Origin: Gongronella butleri
Taxonomy: Eukaryota; Mucoromycota; Mucoromycetes; Mucorales; Cunninghamellaceae
Length of the DNA stretch: 64,000 nt
NCBI GenBank assembly: GCA_025201375.1
Contig: JAIWZP010000020.1
Span: forward strand, 124,001 to 188,000
Direction of reading: 5' to 3'
Below, piece by piece: positions 36,360 to 48,673 of the stretch (the stretch's first letter is position 1; each line of letters begins with the position of its first letter). The position numbers and the translations under genes are program-made. The notes under the pieces were generated by a model. The model saw nothing but the letters and a program-made list of their open reading frames with translations, did no database searches and had not been told where the DNA came from.

Positions 36360-37072
36360 CTAAGTGAGCAACATCTTCATGTTTTCATAATACATCAGCA
36401 TTGGATTCTCGCCGCTGCGCGTGGTTGTCTTTTCAATGTCGCCGTAGCGTTCACAAAAAGCGCGATGCGTCATCACCTTGACATTGCGGTCATTGCCTGC
36501 CCGTGCACCAAGGCACACAAGCAGGTACATGTCGCGCAGCAGCTCCCAATTGGTCGGGAAGAAAATGTCGAACCAGCCGGGCTGCACCATGTACGTGGAG
36601 CATGGCACCATAGTGCCCTTGTATCGTGTTTGGACAACGGGCGCGTCGACGCCCGGGATCGCGTCGGGCAACGACGAAAAGTCGGACAAAATCAGCCGAT
36701 GGCGAGGGAAATGCTTCTTGAGCGTCTCCAAAAACAAAAACAGCTTGGTGGGTATGAATTCAGGCGCAGTCAGATTGGGCGCCAAGGGCAGCGATGTCAG
36801 CAGCTTATACCAAAGCGAATTCGCAAGCACAGGGCTGCGATACCGTGTCTGCTTGCGCGTCGCAAGGAACCGATTGATCAACGAATCCTGTCCAACAGGC
36901 TCGTACAGCTCGCTGTAGTCGCCCTTGCTGTCAATGCTCACAAGCGCCTGGTAAGGCTTCAGCGTTTCCACGTCGTAGCGGATCAAGTCGTGTGCGAAAT
37001 TGTCCTAATAAAAAAAAAATGAAAAGGTGAGACGCGGGCGCGCCATGGAGCTCAATGGCAGACAAAAAAAAA

Positions 37073-37106
<34 letters not shown>

Positions 37107-38075
37107 AAAAGGGCTTACAATGACCTCCATGCCCAAGAAAAAGCACATGTCCGGCACGTGGATGTCCCAATCAAAGATGCTCTTGTTGATGATCTTGACG
37201 CATTGGTGCTGCTGCGACAAGTCGCGCACATCCTGGCGCTCCGATTGCCTCTCAGCCAACTTGGATGAGATCTCAATGATGTTGTATTGCGTGCGCTTGT
37301 ACACCGACGGCTCGTATTGCTGAATATAGTCCAGAATGTTCATCATCAGCGTGCCATTGCCCGCACCCATCTCGTAAATGATCAGATCCTTGTGTGGATA
37401 CAAATTCAGCTTGTATTCAGACACCATGTACTTGGCCACCGCGTACCCATACCATGGCTACGAGATCAAATACAAAAAAAAATAGAAAGAAAAAAAGAAA
37501 ATAGGCGTCAATTTTCATGATGATGGAGTGCAAAAAAGGCGCGTCTTGAGCCCCTCTCGGAATGCATCTCGCTCGCGCTTTTTTTTTATGCTGACCTTGA
37601 ACAGCTCCGTGGGGGTGTGCCACACTTGCCGTGAGATTTGATCGACATCATCGGCGTCGGCTTCCATGTCTCGGTACGTGTTTGCCAAAATATTCATGAA
37701 TTCAAGGTGATCGCGCATGTCATTGAAATCAAAGTCGGTTTCGGGTGAGAAAATGACGGCCTGCTTGGAAAAATAGCCATAGTTGGGGTTGTACAGCGAA
37801 TTATCGATAAAGTCGCGCACAAGCATATTGGTACGTGTTGGAGGTGCTGTCCCAGACGCCACGTCGTGCGCTGTCGCACGTCGGTACTTGAGCCGCTGTT
37901 CCAAGTCTTCCGTGTCATCAGGGGGTGTGAGAAACGGCAGCAAAAATTGTGTGCGAGGATGCTGGCTGGCCGACGAGTACGCCTTGGCGCCCGACATGGC
38001 CGCGCAACGCGCGGCGCGCGACCATGCAGACGGCCTGGACAAGGAAAATAGAGCGGGGGACGCAAAAACGCGCAT
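36360..38075 (-). CDS. DUF185/MidA-family SAM methyltransferase, mitochondrial
   Basis: A 487-residue methyltransferase of the DUF185 (MidA/NDUFAF7) family in three exons (37596-38075, 37119-37457, 36360-37004). The N-terminus (MRVFASPALFSLSRPSAWSRAARCAA) is a likely mitochondrial presequence. The SAM-binding motif is LIIYEMGAGNGTLMMNILDYI. It is preceded by TPTELFKPWYGYAVAKYMVSEY and followed by YNIIEISSKLAERQ. The C-terminal part is RLILSDFSSLPDAIPGVDAPVVQTRYKG. NDUFAF7 methylates an arginine of the complex I subunit NDUFS2, but this protein looks closer to the fungal DUF185 branch of yeast YKL162C, whose substrate I do not know. The first intron has a GTCAGC donor. The second contains an AAT microsatellite. 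Confidence 0.85.
37072..37103. repeat. AAT microsatellite in intron
   Basis: About nine AAT units lie inside the second intron of the DUF185 gene, between its A-rich flanks. Confidence 0.8.
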
Positions 38076-38101
38076 AGGAACGAAAGAAATGCAAAAAAGG
38101 T

Positions 38102-38138
<37 letters not shown>

Positions 38139-40496
38139 CAAAACGGCTGACCAGGCTGACTGTTTATATTTTTTTGCGAGGCCACAGGGCGCGGTGTCAA
38201 AATTGATCGCCGCTTTGCCTGGCTCCAAAATTGAAACAAGTTGGTTCATGCGCCCCTGCGCTCATTTTTTTTTCTTCTTGTGCCTACATTGACCAGCATG
38301 CCAGGCTTGCCTGGATTTTTTGGTTGCTATGATAAGAATAAGCACCTTTTGTGCTCAAGTGACGTGACCTGTAAGGACGTACCAGTGTTTTCCATACGAT
38401 ATATACAAAAAAAAAAAAAGACCCTGCGTGAAAGTGGCGCTGCTGCGCAATTTATGCTACAAATAGCGAATGACCTGTTGCTTTGGCTATTATACAGTAT
38501 GATACGTATGCACCACAAATTCTGGTCGCCAGGGTTTTGACTTGTACTGTAGGTCAGTACAATACAGTATGATTCTATGATAGGATAGGTAGGACATCCT
38601 CTCGTTCTCAAAAAATACAGTATGATAAGTATCATAAGCCAAATTAATAAATAAGATGCCCAAAAACCCAAAATTGTTGAAAAATACAGTGATTTGACCA
38701 TCATGTGATACTGTAAATACTCTATACTGTACTGTAGTACTTTATCTCCTGCAGTTTTTCGTGGATCACCGTGAAAGTACTCGTATCATAGCACCATTCG
38801 AAAGAGACACGCACGATGAACAACGACATTCGCATGCTTGAAAAAGTCAACCAAACATTTAATTTGTTTTTAATTCCATTTTCTCGACAGCGAAAAGGAC
38901 GATCCGTGATACTTTTAGCGTGTCGTAAGAAGCAGTTGAAGCTCTATCGAATAAGACCAGTACTTTAATCGATGGATGGCTAAAACTCGCAGAGAAAATT
39001 CACTTTCTCATCAAAATCTTTGATCGCGATTTGCTCGACAGCGGTCTAATAAGCTTGTAATTTTTTATTCCAGTTTTACAGTACTAGCAAGCAGGGGACA
39101 AAAGCACCAATAGGATGACTTGCAGTGGTGCCAGCTTGGGGTTTAACTTTTTGCATCGGTCATTTCACCAGGCGGCAGCCCACCACTCAGCGCACAAAAA
39201 CGTGCAAAATAAAAAAATAAAAAAAATAAAAATTCCATGCAATCCACCACCTTAATTTGGAAATGTCAAACCTTAAATTTTTGCAAAAAAAAATCGCACG
39301 AGTAGGCACTTTTCTCAGTCGATCGCCGTTCATGCGTCACTCTTTGGGCATTTTTCTCAAAGTTGGGACGACCTGCCATTTTGTTTGCCAATAGCAAATT
39401 GTCGGATCTACCTGTTTGGGATGCATTGATCACTCGGAGTTCGAAATTTCTCAAATTTGGCATTTTCTGAGATTGAAATTTGTGACCCCTGAGTGACCCC
39501 TGAATTTTTCAAAAGTGGTCGCAGCGTATTGGGGGTTTAAGCTTTTTTGTTGCAAATTTCGCGCTGAAGTCAATGGAACTATTTTTGAGCAAGGTCGGCC
39601 ATGCGGATGGACAGATGAATAAAAATAGTACAAATTGGAGGGTTTTGGCATTTTCGTGTCCAAAAAAAATCGGGCGGGCCCATCTCGAGCAGTGATCTGT
39701 AGTTCATCTCGTGACGTACCTTTCATCGGCGGGCAGGTAGGTTGTAAAAAAAATTCTGGAGGCACAGCAGGCTAGCAAAGTCTGAAAAACATCAAAAAGC
39801 CATACGTACGTACGACGGTACGAGTGTCATTTTTGTGCGCTTGTACTGTATTGTGTACGTACCGCAGTGTTTTCACCACAGCCATCATCAGCCCGTCACC
39901 CCGCTCTCTCTGAACTGTTTACTGTAAAAGACGTGCATGCCAAGCAGCAAAAGTGGATGCACAAAGCACAATGCTGAAAAGGTTAAATTTTCGCTTAGGT
40001 ATGTGTACGCACGTACGTATTTTCTTGGATCTGGTTGTCCAATTTGCGTCAAGTGGACGTGGATAATGCAACAGCAGCATTTTTGTATGATAATAGAATT
40101 AGTAAGCACGCCAGTTGCTACAGTACCACGCTATATCATACGCATTCACGCGTCGCGTCGCGCTTTTCGGGCATATGATAATGGCACACTTTTTTTTCTT
40201 GCGGACCAGGGAACGATTCCTCACTTTTGCTTGGGATACCTATGGCGCTTGTGCGCGACATGCGATGCACGTTGGGGGTGAAATGCATTGGTTGGGGAGA
40301 AACGGGGGACCAAGCATGCATGGTGCTTGACGAAACACAAAGGAAAATTCGGGATTCAAAAGCCAAATGGGGTAGTGCAAAGCCGAAGATGGCGCCATGG
40401 CGGGCTATAATTTCACACACGCTCTTTTTTTTTTCCAAGCGATTCTTTTCTTTTCCCTTAATTTCTCTTTTTCCATTTTTTTTATCTGTTTCAACA
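38076..40496. other. Gene-poor divergent region, 2.4 kb
   Basis: AT-rich spacer between the DUF185 and peroxiredoxin genes. It starts with a 36-base A run (38102-38137). It contains a cluster of TACAGTATGATA-like words (38493-38740), alternating ACGTACGT patches near 39803, 39856 and 40010, and no protein-like frame. The final 100 bases before 40497 are the T-rich promoter of the peroxiredoxin gene. Confidence 0.55.
38493..38738. repeat. Clustered TACAGT / ACTGTA words
   Basis: TACAGTATGAT occurs at 38493, 38563 and 38616, and TACAGTG at 38685. The inverted form ACTGTA occurs at about 38547, 38710, 38725 and 38730. The segment 38685-38715 is an imperfect inverted repeat (TACAGTG with GATACTGTA). 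Origin is unknown; it could be a decayed mobile-element end or protein-binding sites. Confidence 0.55.
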
Positions 40497-41352
40497 ATGG
40501 TAAGCCTTGCTTTTCTCTTCTGAATAGGTAGGACTCATTAGTATTTTTCTTTTCCTATAGACTGTCCAAGTTGGTGATACGGTAAGGGTTCTTTTTAAGA
40601 CTTTTTTTTTTACTGCTGGACCTGCTGACACGCGTCTTTTTTTGACAGATTCCTGATGTCAGCCTGACGTACGTGCCCTACAACCCTGATGAGGAGTTGC
40701 AAGCGTGCCCCGTTCCCGTGCCTTACAAGCTGCACCAAGAGCTCAAGGGCAAAAAGGCGGTGATTGTTGCTGTGCCAGGTAAAACGATAAAAAAAATCAA
40801 ATGCATGGGTGTTTGGGCTGACCACATCCTTGGGTTCAGGCGCCTTCACGCCCACCTGCTCGCTGCAGCATGTGCCTGCTTTCATTGAACAGGCTGACAA
40901 GTTCAAGGCCAAGGGTGTCGATGTGATTTTGGCCACCGCCGTCAATGATGGCTTTGTCATGAACGCGTAAGAAGAGGCATCTCCGAAAATGAATTAGCGC
41001 GTGCTCACATTTTTTTTTTTTTTTTGATAGCTGGGGAAAGTAAGGATCAATTGCTCCCGGTGGAGCACTTCTCTGACGGCGTCTGGCACCGAAAAAAATC
41101 ACAATGCTCACTTTTTTTTTTTCTTGAAATAGGACCCTGGGTGGCAAGGACAAGGTGATCTTTGCGAGCGAGGGCGGCTCTGGCTTTTACGAGAAGCTTG
41201 GCCTTACTTTGGACCTGACGGCCAAAGGCATGGGCATCCGCAGCGAGCGCTTTGCTCTCATTGTTGATGACTTGAAGGTCACCTATGTTGGCGTCGAGCC
41301 CGCTCCCGGTCTTACTGTCTCGAGCGCTGAGAGCGTCTTGGAACAATTGTAA
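40497..41352 (+). CDS. Prx5/Ahp1-type peroxiredoxin with microexons
   Basis: An atypical 2-Cys peroxiredoxin (Prx5/Ahp1, similar to fungal allergen Asp f 3) that reduces hydroperoxides. The peroxidatic cysteine is in PGAFTPTCSLQHVPAFIEQA near residue 59. AVNDGFVMNAWGK and GGSGFYEKLGLTLDLT follow, and the end is ERFALIVDDLKVTYVGVEPAPG. Six coding pieces join to 169 residues: 40497-40499, 40561-40581, 40649-40778, 40840-40966, 41031-41039 and 41133-41352. The first has only the ATG. The fifth is a 9-base microexon that completes Ala and supplies Trp-Gly plus two bases of Lys, in the conserved AWGK motif. Skipping it would still keep the frame but delete that motif. I see no other cysteine in the mature core, so resolution may be by glutathione or another protein. 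Confidence 0.93.
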
Positions 41353-41567
41353 ATGCAAAAAAAAGTATGACAAACGACGGCGTCGCATCACGCATACGTC
41401 GATTTGTACTTTTGAAAATAAAAGAGCCCAACGCGTGTTCTTTGTCCATGAATTTGATTGTGCTTTTTGCGGGGTCACTCGATCATGTTTTCTTTTATTG
41501 GTATTTCCGCGATGAACTTTTGATAATTGAGGGGGGAGAGAATGAGACGAGAAACGATCACAGGCAC

Positions 41568-43531
41568 CTAGGCATCGGTGCGCGTAGCGTCGTAGCGGTA
41601 ACCCTGTTGTTTAAGCGGCTCGTCCAGGACCTTGATATATTCATAGTAGGATTTCCATGCCTTGTCGCCCTCGCTGGGCGTCAGATGATGCTGCTCAAGG
41701 CACAATTGCATGTGTTTGCGGCTATAAAAAGAGAATTGGGAAAGGGGATGAGCAAACGTGTCGTCATTTACAACCAGTGGGGCTTACATTTTGCCAACAT
41801 CGCGCACGCGGGTGATGAGCTTGGCAAACAGGGACAAGGAGCGGAAGAACTTGAGGGCAATGGCCAAGTCTTCCTCGGTGGACGCGTCGGCGGCGCGCTG
41901 CAAGCAATAGTCGATGCCATCGGCATGAATGCGGTCGGCCACGACCGTCTGCGGCACCTTTAGGGCGTCCTGCTGGTGCTTTTCGTCCGCAAGCTTGAAC
42001 GTGGAACACATCAGACGTGTCAGTGCGAGAGTCTTGTCCATGGAGCGTGGACCAGCATTGACGTGCGTGGCAAACGACTGGATCAAGCACAAAAATAAAA
42101 AAAATTAAAAATCGGTGAGCAAGTGGACATTTGCCATTGGACTTGTCGTTTGGCCCATTTACCTTTTGAAGCACCTCCAGGTACAATCTGCAAACGAGCT
42201 CAGTGGTGGTGGGATTGCCGGGCAGGGCGGTGGACAATTCCTCGACGAGGGCCTTGACAGGGATCTTGACATCGTCGGTGGTGTGCTCGTCCCATTGGTC
42301 AAAGAGAAGCGTGCCTTGTTCCATGGCAAGGACGCCAGACATGAGAGCGCGCGCGTACGTAATGAGCAGATCGGCACGCGCCTCGGATGTGCACTCATCG
42401 TCATTCACCTCGTGCTTCACAAACAGCACAAAGTCCGATTGCGTGGCGTGAGGGCACGTCATGCACAACGACTTTAGCTCGCTTGCCGTGAACACATGCT
42501 CTGAGAACAAGCTGTAAATGTCGACAAGTATGCCAAATGCCTGCCAAAAACAATAAAAAACAAAAAACGAAAAAAGAAAAAACGCGTCAGTGGCCATGTT
42601 CAATCACGTAAAAGTGTGTTCATGCTGACCAAGCGGCGGATCTCTGGCAACGGCGTCACATCAGCCGCCTGCTTGACAAATTCGAGGCACTTTTCCATGA
42701 GCCAATCGCGCTGGTCCGTCAGCAATTTCACCGTGTTGTCGATGGGCTCGCCGTCGACGACTTGGGACGTGCGCCACACCAAGTAGTGGAACGAAATGGC
42801 AAACGATGAACGCGCAAGCTAAAGAGCATGGACAAGAAAATGGCCATTGAGAATCCCATTTTTCCATTTTTTTCCATATTTCCCCATTTTCTCTCTTACA
42901 TCAGCTTCATCTTCATAGCCCAAGGAGGCGCGATCGACGAGGGAATGGATCATGGCGGTGGCGCTGGAGGCACCCTGCAGCTCATTGTCCATAGTGTCAC
43001 AAATGTCGGCCATGCCGATGAGATGGTCCAAGCGCTTAACAGCAATGGTGACGGCGTGCGTGTCGTCGCGCGAGAAACGCGCCGTGTACAAGTCCTTGCC
43101 CTGGCACGCATCGCGCAGCTGGCCAATGACCTCGAATTGCAATTCATTGATGATCGGCTGGCTGACGTCCGACATGAACGTCGTCTTGGTCAGGTGCTGG
43201 ATCGCAAGCGCGCACTGCTTGAGCAATTCCGGGTGTGTCATGGTGGTGTAGATCACACACAGTTGCTGCAAAAGCTCCTTGTACGACTAGCAAAGAAAAA
43301 AAAAAGGAAACGAGCACAATCAGCTGTTTGTATTTTTTCCATTTTCTTTTGCACACATTACGTCTTCAATGCGCATTTCCAGGTACACGTTGACATTCAT
43401 CAGAGGCGGCACCTGCACGAGCTGGATGAGGCGGCAAGTGTCGCCGCGGTACTTGCTGAGGAGCTTGGGCAACGATTGGACGAGATGGTTCGAAATATCG
43501 TTTCGTTGGATTTCCACCTGGGCCTCGTCCT

Positions 43532-43566
<35 letters not shown>

Positions 43567-46056
43567 AGGGTATTGTGTCAAATCTCTTTTCGCTTTTTTC
43601 TTTTTTTTACTATTTAACGCGTCTTACCTTTTTCTTCTTGGTCAGCAAGCGGAGACACTCGGTGAAGACGTGAACGAGAATGGTTTCTTCCTTTTCGGTC
43701 AACTGGTAGGCGTCAATGGCGTCCGAGTTGGAGTCATTGGAGTGATCGCGGGTCAAAAAGTCGGCGAGAGCTTGGTAATCGGGCAGATGGTGGACATGGG
43801 ACCAGAGTGCATCGACGGAATTGAAGATGAGGGCGGTGTTCTTGGGATTCAGGGCCCATTGGTCGCGCGCGTCGGTGTCATTGTCATTGTCGTCGTCCAT
43901 GGCGGATTCGTCGTCGTCGCCGCCGTCGATACGCGACGCCAAATACGCGGCGATGCTCTTGAACGCGACCCAGGGACGCTTGACCGCGGGCGACGCGTGG
44001 GTAGCAGGCGTGCGCAGCGCGTGGCCGCCGACATTGGTGGTCGAGCCCACGGACAGCGTGGAAAGCGCACCTTCCACCTGCTCGACACTGGGCAAAAACA
44101 GGTCTTTTTCGATGCTGGTCTTGATCCAGGGGGCAATGGCCTTGCGGATGCGCGGCTGCGCCGACTGGAGCAGGCTGACGAGGCTCGCTTGGTGCTCGGG
44201 TGAAATCCATCCAGGGTGCTGCTCAAAGATCTGGTGGCAAAGCACAATCGCATGCACGCGCGTGTTCAAATCAACGTCGTACATGGCCATCTCCACAAGA
44301 CGATCCATGAAACGCGTCAAAAACGACTCCATACGGTTGCCCACCGTCTCCACCTTGAACACCTTGCTGATCATCTTGAGCGACTCGCTGCGCGGGCCGG
44401 CCATCTTAAAAAAAAATTATGAGAAACACAAAAAATAAAATAAAAATAAAAATAAAAATAAAAGGGAACGCTTACAGGATCATTCAAAGACCAGCCAAGA
44501 TAGCGGAAGTGGTCATTGTCGGCAAAATGCGAGGGGAAGACGACCAACCATTGACCCAATTCACGAAGGCACTCGGAACGGATGACAGACTCCACGTCGC
44601 GCACGCGATGCGCAAAAAGACTAATAAAAAGGAGCAATAATGGTCAATTGCGTCACGTCCTTGCCCTCCTTTATGATTTTCTCGCAACAAACGCTCACCT
44701 TGCGAAGAAGTCCTGGATGTGCTCCACGAGGGCGTGTTGTTTTTGCGACACGGCCTGCAGGCGCTTGCGGAGAAGCTGCAGTTTGTTGCTATTGCGCGCG
44801 CCGCCACGCTTGTTCTCTTCCGCGCGGAATTGGCGCGTCATCGTGCTGAGCTCCTTGTGCACATTGTCCGCAAGCTGACAGAGACTGGTCATGATCTTGA
44901 GGGCAATCACCGTCGATGTGTGGCGGAATGGGCGGTACACAGAGCTATAAAAAAATAAAAAGAGGAGTTAGAACGCACGATCCCCCTTCCCCCCCCCGCC
45001 GGCTCCTTTTCTCGTTTTGTTTCGTACCTGGACATGGTGATCAACCAGCTTTGCAGCGTGGAAATCAGCGTCTCGTCGTACAGGATGTCATGTTGGCAGC
45101 TTTCAATTAAAACTTGGAAAAAGCGCACGAGATTGGGCTTAAAGTGCTTATGCACGGCGGCCTTTGACGTGATGGGGTACTCGTGGACCTCCAGCTAAAC
45201 GAACAATAAAAAAACAAGGATGAGCCATGTCGTTTCCTCGCCAATTCGCAAATGGCGCCTTACGCACCCTTTCATCTCCATCTTACCTTGGCCAATTCTT
45301 CCTGGAGCTCTTGCAGCGCGTCGACCGTCAGATCCTCGCTCTCAAAGGCGTCCTTGGTGACGGCCATGCGGCAGCCCGTGCACTAGAGAAGGCAAATTGG
45401 TGTGAGAAATCGCAAAACACCCACAAAAATCAAGCAATTTACGCGAATGACAAAGTTGATGAGATCTTGCAACGCGGAAGATTGGTCCTGCGTGTACTGC
45501 TGTACCCAGTCCTTGACGAACGCGTCCATGTCAGGACGCGCTTCCAGGATGTTGTCTACAAAAAGGGCGGATTTAGAGGAAAATCCGGGGCATTCCTCGA
45601 ATTTCTTTTACCATAGAGCCCCGAGCGTTCCTCCAATTCCGACACCTGCTCGAGCAGCTGGCTAGACGAGTCCACTGTCACTTCACTGGCGTCCCCAAAG
45701 CGACGACGCTTCGACGGCTGCTTTTTTTGCTTGCTCGGCACACGCTTGGGCGACGCAGGTATCTTGAACTCGCTGTCACTGTCACTGTCACTCGAAAGCT
45801 GGTCCTCCTCGTCCTCCTGGTCGCTTTCCATCGTGCTGCTGCGCTGCTCGTCTTGGTGGCGCTTTCTCGTTTCTGTAAGACATAAAAAACGGGTCAAGGG
45901 GTGGCCTTTTTCAAGATTGAGACGCTTTACCTTGATTCAGAAAACGGCCGGACACCGCTTTGCCACGTCCCGTGCGTCGTGCGTTTGTATTCTACGAGAA
46001 AGAGAACCGTGAATACATGCGAAAAATGTCAAAACACCTGGTTTTACGCTTGGCAT
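41568..46056 (-). CDS. SCC3: Cohesin subunit Scc3/STAG
   Basis: Scc3 (SA/STAG) is the HEAT-repeat cohesin subunit that binds Scc1 and DNA and loads cohesin on chromosomes. The start at 46056 gives MPSNTNARRTGRGKAVSGRF from a first exon of nine bases spliced to 45992. An acidic Ser/Asp tract and basic patch follow (SDSDSDSEFKIP, KKQPSKRRR). The STAG region is ARPDMDAFVKDWVQQYTQDQSSALQDLINFVIR. The stromalin conserved domain is plain: LFAHRVRDVESVIRSECLRELGQWLVVFPSHFADNDHFRYLGWSLND. The HEAT-repeat body and a short C-terminus (YRYDATRTDA) complete it. I count about 14 introns and about 1,150 residues, normal for Scc3. The meiotic paralogue Rec11 is an alternative name if a second copy exists. 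Confidence 0.92.
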
Positions 46057-46410
46057 GGGTAAAAAAAGTGGGAAAGAAAGAAAAAAAAAAAGGTGAAAAG
46101 AGAAACAAAAAAAAAGAGTGAGCAACGCGCCGCGCGCCCCTCAAAAAAAAAAAAAAAAAAAAATAGGCGCGCCGCGACTCCGCCACACCAGCCAATCCTG
46201 GAGCGAAATTCATGAGGCGCATGCCTTCCACGGTTTTTTTTTTTTTTTTTTGCTGTCCCGACGCGTCTTTGCAAGCCAATGTGGCAATTTTTGGTCATTG
46301 ACCCATGTGGACCGCATTGGGCCGTGACATTTACAAGGGATGTACATGGCATTGTGGATGAAATGGATAAAAAACGAATTTAATGATATAATAAACTACA
46401 AGATGCAAAT
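46057..46410. other. Short intergenic region with A and T runs
   Basis: Between tandem SCC3 and ALT1. Contains A runs (46081-46091, 46144-46162) and a T run (46234-46250). Probably the ALT1 3' end is near 46390 and the SCC3 promoter lies at 46057-46170. No coding sequence is evident. Confidence 0.5.
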
Positions 46411-48139
46411 TTATTCTCTATAGCTGTCCATGAAGGTCTTGTGGAATTGCTTCAAGTCGGCGCAGAACTTGTCAAAGAGATGCTCCTCGGGCAAGAAAGT
46501 GGAGCGGAAATGCCAGGTGTTGGGCTCTTGGCCGAAGCCGGTGCCTGGAATGACACACACGCCGGTGGCCTCGAGCATTTGCATACAATAGTAGGTGTCT
46601 GGGGCCATGCCCTTGGCCTTGGCCTCGGCAATGGCCTTTTGGGGGAGCTTGAGTTGGGGGAAGAGGTACATGGCGCCCTCAGCATCATTGCACGACATGT
46701 TTTCCATGGAATTGAAGCATTCGGCCAGCTTGGTGGAGCGGCGCACGAGCGACTTGTAGATGGCATCGACCTCGCTCTGGTACTGGGGGTACGACTCGTC
46801 GCCCTTGACGGGGGGATTGGTCATGAGATCGACCATGATCTGGCCCTGGACATTGGGGCACAGCGAAACAGACGCGATCTTGTACAATTGGTCCATGACG
46901 GCAGGGTCAATGTTCACGCACTCGAGGTAGCCACCACGACGGCCGCATTCGCCAATCATGCCCTTGGAAATCGAGTGGAACGAGAACAATTCTTGCTCCT
47001 TGTACTTGTCGCCCATGGACGTCAGCACCTTTTTGAAGCTGTGGAACGGCAATTCCTCAGGCTTGTAGATATTCGTCTGGTACACCTCGTCCGCAAGCAG
47101 CACAAGGCGCTCATTGTAACAGAAATCGATGATTTCACGCATATTTTCCTCGGACAGGCATTGGCCAGTGGGATTGCCAGGATTGATGATCACAAGAGCA
47201 CGCACATCCGTGCCCTGCGCACGCGCACTGCTCACCGCCTTCTTGAGCTGGTCCACATTGAGACCCCAGTTCTTGCTCTCGTCCAAAAAGTATGGCACCT
47301 GCGTCGCGCCAACGAGCGAAAGCGTCGCAGAGTACAATGGGTACTGGGGAATGGGGATCATGAACCCGGACTTTTCGTTCTGTGTAAGGATCTGGATCAC
47401 GGTCTGCACGCCCGACGACGCGCCTTGCGTCAAAAAGATGTTCTCCGGGTCAGCAGCATAGCCATCGCGGCGCTCGATGAAATTGGCCACGTTCTCGCGA
47501 ATGTGATGGATGCCCTTGGAGTGCGAGTACGCGCCCACACTGCCAACGTTCTTGAGAAGCACCTCCGCACGCGCAATCGCGTCCGCAGGGTACAACTTGA
47601 GCAACGTCTCGCGGTTGCTCGCAGCAAGCAGCTCAGGGTTCTCCACAAGCGACGCAACCTGGCGGAAGAACGTGATCGGCTTTTGATTCAATTGCTGAGG
47701 GTTGCCAATGTTGCAGAACACAACACGGTCAAAGCTGCGGCCGCCGTCCTTGGCCAATTCCTTGAAAATCGCCAAAAAAGAAAAAAAGAACGTGTCAAAC
47801 GCGCCAATGGCTCAGCAAGTCTCGTTTCTTTTTTTTGTTCTCATTTTTTTTACCTTTTGCAGAGCCTCGGCACGAATAGGGAGCGCGCCGCGCACGGCAT
47901 ATTCCATTTGGCGCATAAGAGGGTGCATAGTCTCGGTCGTCAGCACCTTGGCTACAAAACGAACACAAAAAAAAAAAAAAATTGCTTGTCAGACCGACCT
48001 CCGGCAGCGCGGCATAAAAGAAAATAGACAATTGAAAAAAAAGCGACTCACTGTGAGGCTTGGTGGAGAGCTGGCGCAGGGCCAACGTCAAGGGACGCTG
48101 CTGGCGCGCAGCGACGGTTCGCAAGGCAGTTTGAATCAT
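46411..48139 (-). CDS. ALT1: Alanine aminotransferase, mitochondrial
   Basis: A PLP-dependent class I/II aminotransferase that interconverts alanine plus 2-oxoglutarate with pyruvate plus glutamate. Three exons (48052-48139, 47854-47951, 46411-47760) give 511 residues. The start yields MIQTALRTVAARQQRPLTLALRQLS, a mitochondrial presequence. Family markers in order are MEYAVRGALPIRAEALQKEL, FCNIGNPQQL, GAYSHSKGIHHIRENVA, FLTQGASSGVQTVI, INPGNPTGQCLSEENMREII, LADEVYQTNIY, and the PLP-lysine region FSFHSISKGMIGECGRRGGYLE. The final arginine motif is WHFRSTFLPEE. This is a near full-length, well-conserved gene. Confidence 0.96.
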
Positions 48140-48673
48140 AACAAGAAGGATATAAAAAACGAGAAAAAAAGAGAAAAGCAGGGAAGAGAGGGAAAAACAA
48201 GAGGAAATGCTGGAAAAGAAGGGCTTTGAATTGCAGCCGAGCGGCTTGTTTTTAAGGGAATCTCCTGTTTGCCGATCATTATGTTTTTCCAAATGCGGGG
48301 CCGCGTCTGCCATGGCCATGCCACACACACTAGCATCACTTAAAACACGACTTTTATGAAACTGCTATCTTTGCCGCCCAATTGAACCCACACACACCTT
48401 GATTTTGATATATTTTATTTTAATTGTTCACGTCCAGAGGAATTGACGCGGGCACGATGCCTAAATAGCCCATGAAAATCCGTGTTTCACCTGCCAAGGT
48501 TGCCATGTTCCCCTTTTGGCGGCACAATGCTCTTTTTCTTGCTTTTTTGCTCTCTTTCTTTCATTTTAAATTTTGCACCTTTTTTTTTCTCCCAATTACA
48601 ATGCAATGTGCTTGAGCATGGCATTGTTCGCGTCGTTGCATGGCCATGGCAACAACAAGGGGGCCGTGAACGC

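Noticed and set aside
36360..38075. Naming this gene NDUFAF7 outright
   Set aside because: The DUF185 domain is clear, but sequence such as TPTELFKPWYG and the C-terminus look closer to the separate fungal DUF185 branch, so no symbol was assigned.
38880..39070. Possible terminal inverted repeats of a pogo-like element (AATAAGACC and GGTCTAATAAG words)
   Set aside because: The similarity is only about nine bases with gaps, there are no clear TA duplications and no transposase lies between.
43670..44203. Long plus-strand frame inside SCC3
   Set aside because: It is the antisense shadow of a conserved coding exon (HEAT-repeat region) and has no independent signals.
46441..48027. 528-codon plus-strand frame opposite ALT1
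   Set aside because: The length comes from codon bias of the ALT1 coding strand. The minus strand has the conserved aminotransferase sequence and splice sites, the plus strand has neither.
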